This document shows positions 32,495-36,595 of a stretch of 36,595 nt of DNA, one piece after another. Within the stretch, counting starts at the first letter, position 1; the number at the start of each line of letters is the position of its first letter. The stretch is from Thermoanaerobaculia bacterium (GTDB taxonomy: Bacteria; Acidobacteriota; Thermoanaerobaculia; Thermoanaerobaculales; Sulfomarinibacteraceae). A program made the position numbers and the translations under genes. The stretch covers positions 1-36,595 of the forward strand of contig JAMOVQ010000109.1 in NCBI GenBank assembly GCA_027067575.1, in the 5' to 3' direction. The notes beneath the pieces are model-generated. The model saw nothing but the letters and a program-made list of their open reading frames with translations, made no database searches and had not been told where the DNA came from.

Positions 32495-33527
32495 CGGTGC
32501 CTCCGTCGGGGTCGGCGTCGCGGAGGAAGCGTGCGGCCTCCTCCGGCGGTGTCGGGTTGATGGTGAACCCCGAGCCCCACTCGAACCCGGCGATCCGGGA
32601 GATACGGGGGACGATTTCCAGGTGCCAGTGGAAGTCGTACTCCAGCGTCGTCCAGTCATCGGGGTGGCCGGGACGGGGGTGGGGGCTCGGTGCAGTGTGG
32701 AGCACCATGTTGAACGGCGGGTCGTCGAGCAGTGCCCGGAGCCTCCGGGCCACGTCCACGACGATGGAGGCCAGCGCCCGGAGCTCGGGCTCCGGCGCCG
32801 CCGCGAAGTCGTGCATGTGGGTCCGGGGAAGGATCCACGTCTCGAACGGGAAGCTCGAGGCCCAGGGGGCGAGAGCGACGTACCGCGGCGACTCCAGGGC
32901 GATCCGCTCGCCGTGTTCGAGCTCCATCCGGATGACGTCGCAGAACAGGCACCGTTCCTTCCGGCGGAAGTGGCGCCTGCAGGCGGCCAGCTCCTGCGTG
33001 ACGAACTCGGGGATGATCGGCGTGGCGATCAGCTGGGAGTGAGGGTGGGCGATGGAGGCGCCGGCCTCGAGGCCGTGGTTCTTGAACAGCAGGATGTACC
33101 GCAGGCGGGTGTCGTTCCGGAGGTCGAGCAGGCGAGTCCTCCACGCCTGGAAGATTGCCTCGACCTCCCACGTTTCCATGTCGGCGAGCTCCCGGTCGTG
33201 GTCGGGGTGCTCGACGATCACCTCATGGGCCCCAACGCCGGAGATCGAGTCGTACGGTCCGTACCCCCGCCGTTCGATCGTTCCCTCCACGCGGAGCGCC
33301 GGGAACTTGTTCGGCACGACCCGGACCTGCCATCCCTGCCCGTCCGGCCTCGGGATCCGCAGGATCTCCGGGGGGGTCAGCGACTCTCGTCCCGGCTCGA
33401 AGGGGCATCGCGAGGGGTCGGGCGTGGCGAGAAAACGCGGCCGGATCAGCTCGTGCGGGCGGAGGCGGCGTTCCGGCGCCACGATCACCCATCGGTTCCG
33501 GATCGGATCGAATCGCAGCTCGGACAT
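32487..33527 (-). CDS. galT: Galactose-1-phosphate uridylyltransferase
   Basis: 346 residues. The ATG at 33527 abuts the stop of the preceding GH57 gene (TAG-ATG, zero gap). The active site AHPHSQ (HxHxQ) is intact, NKFPAL and ISGVGAHEVIVE are family signatures, and FHWHLEIVPR is near the end. GalT exchanges UMP between UDP-glucose and galactose-1-phosphate. The zinc-ligand CxxC reads C41-P-F-E44, so the second Cys is Glu; a second CxxC (CLFC) lies after the active site. In this operon it may act on another hexose-1-phosphate feeding glucan or mannose metabolism. Confidence 0.92.
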   Translation of the reverse strand: MSELRFDPIRNRWVIVAPERRLRPHELIRPRFLATPDPSRCPFEPGRESLTPPEILRIPRPDGQGWQVRVVPNKFPALRVEGTIERRGYGPYDSISGVGAHEVIVEHPDHDRELADMETWEVEAIFQAWRTRLLDLRNDTRLRYILLFKNHGLEAGASIAHPHSQLIATPIIPEFVTQELAACRRHFRRKERCLFCDVIRMELEHGERIALESPRYVALAPWASSFPFETWILPRTHMHDFAAAPEPELRALASIVVDVARRLRALLDDPPFNMVLHTAPSPHPRPGHPDDWTTLEYDFHWHLEIVPRISRIAGFEWGSGFTINPTPPEEAARFLRDADPDGGTDA

Positions 33528-35528
33528 CTACAGCTCCTCATCCACGGGCCACGGCTCGAGCCCGAGTACTCCACGGACAGGAATCGCTCCCCGGCCCTCG
33601 CCGAGGTTCAGGTGCAGGGTCCAGCCATCCCGGGCATCCCATGGTATCGCGATCTCTGCGACCCGGCCCACGGCCCACCGGATGGCCCCCGATCCGCCGG
33701 GACCGGGGCCGATGGCGAGCTCGGTGACCGTCCCGTCGGGGCTGGTGAGCTCCACCTCGAGCGGTGCGCCCTCGAGCACCGCGTCCATCCTGTCGCCGTC
33801 GCCCAGCATGAGGAACAGCGTCCGGCCGTCGGACCAGAGACCCAGCCGCAGGCCGGATGCCTCGACCCACGCCGCCAGCGACCACTCGAAGTAGCTGGTC
33901 ACCCGGCCGTCGAGCACGGGGGTCCGCCACCGCTCGGAGACGGGGACGCGCACCGGCCGGATCTCGGGTTTCAACGGGGCGTCGAGCTCCGGGGGCGGCT
34001 CCACACCCGCCTCGCGGCAGGCGTCAGCGAGGTGGGTCCGGAAGATCCGGTCGTAGAGTGGCGCCAGGGCCGTCGGGTTGTCGTCTCCCAGCCACCAGAA
34101 CCAGTCGGACCCTTCCGCGAGGACCATGGAACGGGAGAGGGAGGCCGGGTCGTCGGGAAGCAGATCTCTGACGGCGGCCAGCAGGGCCCACGCCCGGGAC
34201 TTCTCCGGGTGGCCGATCCACGTGGAGAAGGTGCCCCCGATCCAGGAGCCGGGGTGGAGCCGCGGCAGCGGGCGGGCCCGCTCCGGGTCGGCCAGGGCCG
34301 CGAGCGGAACGGCGTCCATCCCCGTCTCGCCCCGGCCCACGGCATCGAACAGCGTCCGGAGGAACACCCCGCCGGCCCGGGCGTAGTGCGGCCAGGGGTT
34401 CTCGCCATCCAGCGCCAGTACCACGGCAGCCTCCGGGCCCAGCCGCTTCGAGAGCGCCCGGAGCCGATTCACCAGGTCCCGGGCCGCGGCGGCCTCGTCC
34501 TCGAAACGCCCGTAGACGAACCCGATCCGGTCCGACAGCTCCCGGTCACGGAACAGGATCACCGGGCCGTCGGATCCCCGCCGCCACGGGACGTACAGCT
34601 CAGGGAGCCCCCCGGAGGCGTCGCGCACGGGGCGACCGAGGGACCGTTCGAGGATCCCCTCGTCGGTCACGAGCCACCGCACGCCGCACCGGCCGTAGAG
34701 CGCCACGGCGTCGTCCGACACCGAGCCCTCGGGCGGCCAGCACCCCTCGATCCGGAAGCCTCGCTCCTCCATGAACCGGAGCCCGGTCCGGATCTGGTGC
34801 TCCGCGTCGCCAGGCCGTGAGAACGGCGGAACCTCCGGTGCGGGCTCCGGCGCCCAGCTCTCCCGGACGATGGAGGTGCCGATCAGGAGTGGCACGATAG
34901 GGTGGGCGAAGGGGCTGGTCGCGATCTCCACGCCGGGGACGTCCGAGAGCGTCCGGAGGCGTTCGAGCAGCTCGGCGGGCTGGCGTTCGAGCCACGTGGC
35001 GGCGTCGGAGTGGTGCCGGGGCGTGAACCGCCGTCCCCGCCGGAACAGTGGCTCGAGAAGGGGATCTCGCCACGCGCGGTCCCCCGCGTGGGCCAGGATC
35101 GTCAGCACCTGCAGGTCGCGGAGCTCCGCGGGGCCGAGGGAACGCTCCAGCGCCTCCGGGGTCTCGGCCGCCCGCCGGCGCATGGCCAGCTCCTCGAGCC
35201 GCGGCAGCCGCTCCATCTGTCTGGGGGCGACGTGGAACGCCCAGTCCGCCAGGCGACACCGGGCGTCCCGGTCGAGCTCCGCGATGGGCCGGAGGAGCAC
35301 CTCGAGAACGGGGTCCGTCACCGAGCCGTTCGCGTACGCCTCCAGCTGTTCCACCAGCGAGGGCACGAGGTTGACCACCTGGCCCGGGGCCCGGGTCTCC
35401 ACGATGGCGTCCACCAGGGTGCGGTACGTCCCTCCGGCGTGCAGCGCGACCCACGGCGCGTGGGCCGTGCCGTCGGCCGTCCGGTAACCCGGCTGGTGCA
35501 GGTGCCAGAGGAGGCTCAGGGTCGGCAT
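33528..35528 (-). CDS. Glycoside hydrolase family 57 protein (amylase/glucanotransferase-like)
   Basis: 666 residues. HQPGY (11-15) is GH57 conserved region 1. GCWPPEGSVSDD has the nucleophile-type Glu267. ALDGENPWPHY carries the acid/base-type Asp374. WFWWLGDDN follows the barrel. The last about 170 residues form a beta-sandwich-like tail. GH57 enzymes hydrolyse or transfer alpha-1,4-glucans in the cytoplasm; no signal peptide is seen. It starts 7 nt after the phosphomannomutase stop and directly abuts galT, so all four genes to the window edge form one operon. The exact activity (amylase, 4-alpha-glucanotransferase or other) cannot be set from sequence alone. Confidence 0.88.
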   Translation of the reverse strand: MPTLSLLWHLHQPGYRTADGTAHAPWVALHAGGTYRTLVDAIVETRAPGQVVNLVPSLVEQLEAYANGSVTDPVLEVLLRPIAELDRDARCRLADWAFHVAPRQMERLPRLEELAMRRRAAETPEALERSLGPAELRDLQVLTILAHAGDRAWRDPLLEPLFRRGRRFTPRHHSDAATWLERQPAELLERLRTLSDVPGVEIATSPFAHPIVPLLIGTSIVRESWAPEPAPEVPPFSRPGDAEHQIRTGLRFMEERGFRIEGCWPPEGSVSDDAVALYGRCGVRWLVTDEGILERSLGRPVRDASGGLPELYVPWRRGSDGPVILFRDRELSDRIGFVYGRFEDEAAAARDLVNRLRALSKRLGPEAAVVLALDGENPWPHYARAGGVFLRTLFDAVGRGETGMDAVPLAALADPERARPLPRLHPGSWIGGTFSTWIGHPEKSRAWALLAAVRDLLPDDPASLSRSMVLAEGSDWFWWLGDDNPTALAPLYDRIFRTHLADACREAGVEPPPELDAPLKPEIRPVRVPVSERWRTPVLDGRVTSYFEWSLAAWVEASGLRLGLWSDGRTLFLMLGDGDRMDAVLEGAPLEVELTSPDGTVTELAIGPGPGGSGAIRWAVGRVAEIAIPWDARDGWTLHLNLGEGRGAIPVRGVLGLEPWPVDEEL

Positions 35529-35535
35529 CGCCGTG

Positions 35536-36595
35536 TCAGCGTTCCTCTCGGATCCACGACTCCACGAGCTCCTCGTATTTCCGCAGCCAGGCGCCCGCGC
35601 GGTGGGAGCTGTCCGCCTCGACGATCAGGTGGAGACGGGGCGCCGTCCGGTCGGCCCGGAGCATCACCCAGCCGTGGTCTTTCTCGAGCCGGATCCCCTC
35701 GGCCAGCGAGGCGCTCCCGTGGCCGGCCAGCTCGGCGAACCGCCGGAGCACGGCGCCCTTGCGCTCCATTGGGCACGGGATCGAGCGGCTGGCGTAGGGG
35801 ATCGCCGGCAGTTCCTCCGCGATGGCGTCGAGCGAGGTGTCCGCCCGGGCCAGCAGCTCCAGCAGCTTCCCCACGCCGAACATGGCGTCCGGCGCTGCGT
35901 GGAGGGCGGGGAAGACGAGGTCGCCACTGCCCGAGGAGGCGAAGACGACGCCCGGTGCCGAGGCGGCGCGCATGATTTCGCGCGGGTCGGAGGAGACGAG
36001 CTGCACGGCGAACCCGGAGCTCTCGAACATCCGGACGAGGGGCGACGGGACGTAGAGCGGCAGGACCACGATCCGCCCCGCGCTCTCCTCGAGCGGCATC
36101 CTCGAGAGCATGGCGCCAAGGAGCATCAGCAGGTCCATGCCCCGCCAGGACCGCCCCCGCGGGTCGGCCAGCACGAGCCGTTCCGAGCCCGGCTCGATCC
36201 AGACACCGAGATCCGCGCCGAGGGTGTGCACGATGGACGCGAGCTGCTCCTGGGCCGTCTGCACATCACCGGCCTGAAGGGCCCGGTGCCCTCCCTCGGT
36301 CTGAGCGTTGAGGGAGACCTGGCTCGCGCCCAGCCGTCCCAGGAGGGTGGGGAGGACCACGGAGGATGACGAGTGGGAGTAGTCGACGACGACACGGAAG
36401 CTGCGCTCCCGGATCGCGGCGCCGTCGAGACGTTCGAGGTACGCCTCCTGGTAGAACTCCAGGAGGGCCGGGTGGTCGTGGATGACGCCGACGCGGTCGT
36501 GGTCCACGCGGCGGAAGTCCTCCCGGAAGAAGACGCGTTCGATACTCTTGGCGCCGTCGGTGGAGATCTCGGAACCGTTTGCGTCGTAGAACCGG
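35536..36595 (-). CDS. Phosphomannomutase-like C-terminal part of a nucleotidyltransferase/phosphomutase (cut by window edge)
   Basis: The frame is open to the right edge, giving at least 352 residues; the start is outside. The first visible residues, RFYDANGSEISTDGAKSIER then VFFREDFRRV, match the linker of the alpha-D-phosphohexomutase half in mannose-1-phosphate guanylyltransferase/phosphomannomutase fusions. Mutase domains continue (VVVDYSHSSSSVVLPTLLGRLGA). The phosphate-binding loop SSGSGDLVFP and the C-terminal EADS segment are visible. The active-site Ser loop would be upstream and may be absent in this type. It probably interconverts hexose-6- and hexose-1-phosphates or makes NDP-sugars for the glucan genes downstream. 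Confidence 0.82.
   Translation of the reverse strand, partial: RFYDANGSEISTDGAKSIERVFFREDFRRVDHDRVGVIHDHPALLEFYQEAYLERLDGAAIRERSFRVVVDYSHSSSSVVLPTLLGRLGASQVSLNAQTEGGHRALQAGDVQTAQEQLASIVHTLGADLGVWIEPGSERLVLADPRGRSWRGMDLLMLLGAMLSRMPLEESAGRIVVLPLYVPSPLVRMFESSGFAVQLVSSDPREIMRAASAPGVVFASSGSGDLVFPALHAAPDAMFGVGKLLELLARADTSLDAIAEELPAIPYASRSIPCPMERKGAVLRRFAELAGHGSASLAEGIRLEKDHGWVMLRADRTAPRLHLIVEADSSHRAGAWLRKYEELVESWIREER

Overview
The window is about 70% G+C by eye. Its gene content points to a Gram-negative-type bacterium: a TonB/ExbB/ExbD-like energy-transducing set, a TatAC translocase, many signal-peptide proteins, a dockerin-like Ca-binding tail and an IPTL-CTERM-like sorting tail. An acidobacterial or similar high-GC phylum fits, but no 16S or other marker is present, so the phylum is an inference. 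I see no tRNA, rRNA, CRISPR array, transposase or phage gene.

Layout. 1-3224: a partial secreted M28 peptidase is divergent from a tonB-like/exbB/exbD operon, followed by dodecin. 3225-3693: noncoding, rich in inverted repeats. 3694-7410: two leftward secreted proteins, one a beta-propeller sugar-hydrolase-like protein and one unrecognised. 7679-10005: a MATE transporter convergent with a secreted SGNH-like hydrolase carrying dockerin-like repeats. 10380-13920: a tight rightward operon of tatA, tatC, a TtcA-like PP-loop ATPase, a radical SAM protein with an atypical CX10CX2C motif, and a 140-residue unknown. 14000-15142: a class V aminotransferase-fold protein whose PLP lysine is replaced by threonine. 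15254-16237: nitronate monooxygenase.

16293-28680 is a leftward locus read in the order: RHS/YD-repeat giant protein, a secreted protein with one or two YD repeats plus a choice-of-anchor-U-like region and a C-terminal sorting tail, a PDZ-containing membrane histidine kinase, and a sigma-54-dependent response regulator. Two closely matching -24/-12 elements sharing TGGAAC-N5-TTGC lie upstream of the RHS gene and of the regulator gene. This suggests a self-contained sigma-54-controlled surface-protein module, reminiscent of PrsK/PrsR control of PEP-CTERM proteins. I regard it as the best candidate for a new system here.

28858-36595: a B12-binding-type radical SAM protein, then a leftward alpha-glucan/sugar-phosphate operon. 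The operon holds a phosphomannomutase-like fusion (cut by the window edge), a GH57 protein, galT, and a GH57 branching enzyme with an N-terminal helix-turn-helix.

A cross-cutting signal is that seven transcription-unit-leading genes have a -10-like hexamer exactly 6-7 nt before the start codon, which suggests leaderless mRNAs. Genes inside operons, and some single genes, instead have GGAGG-type ribosome binding sites.
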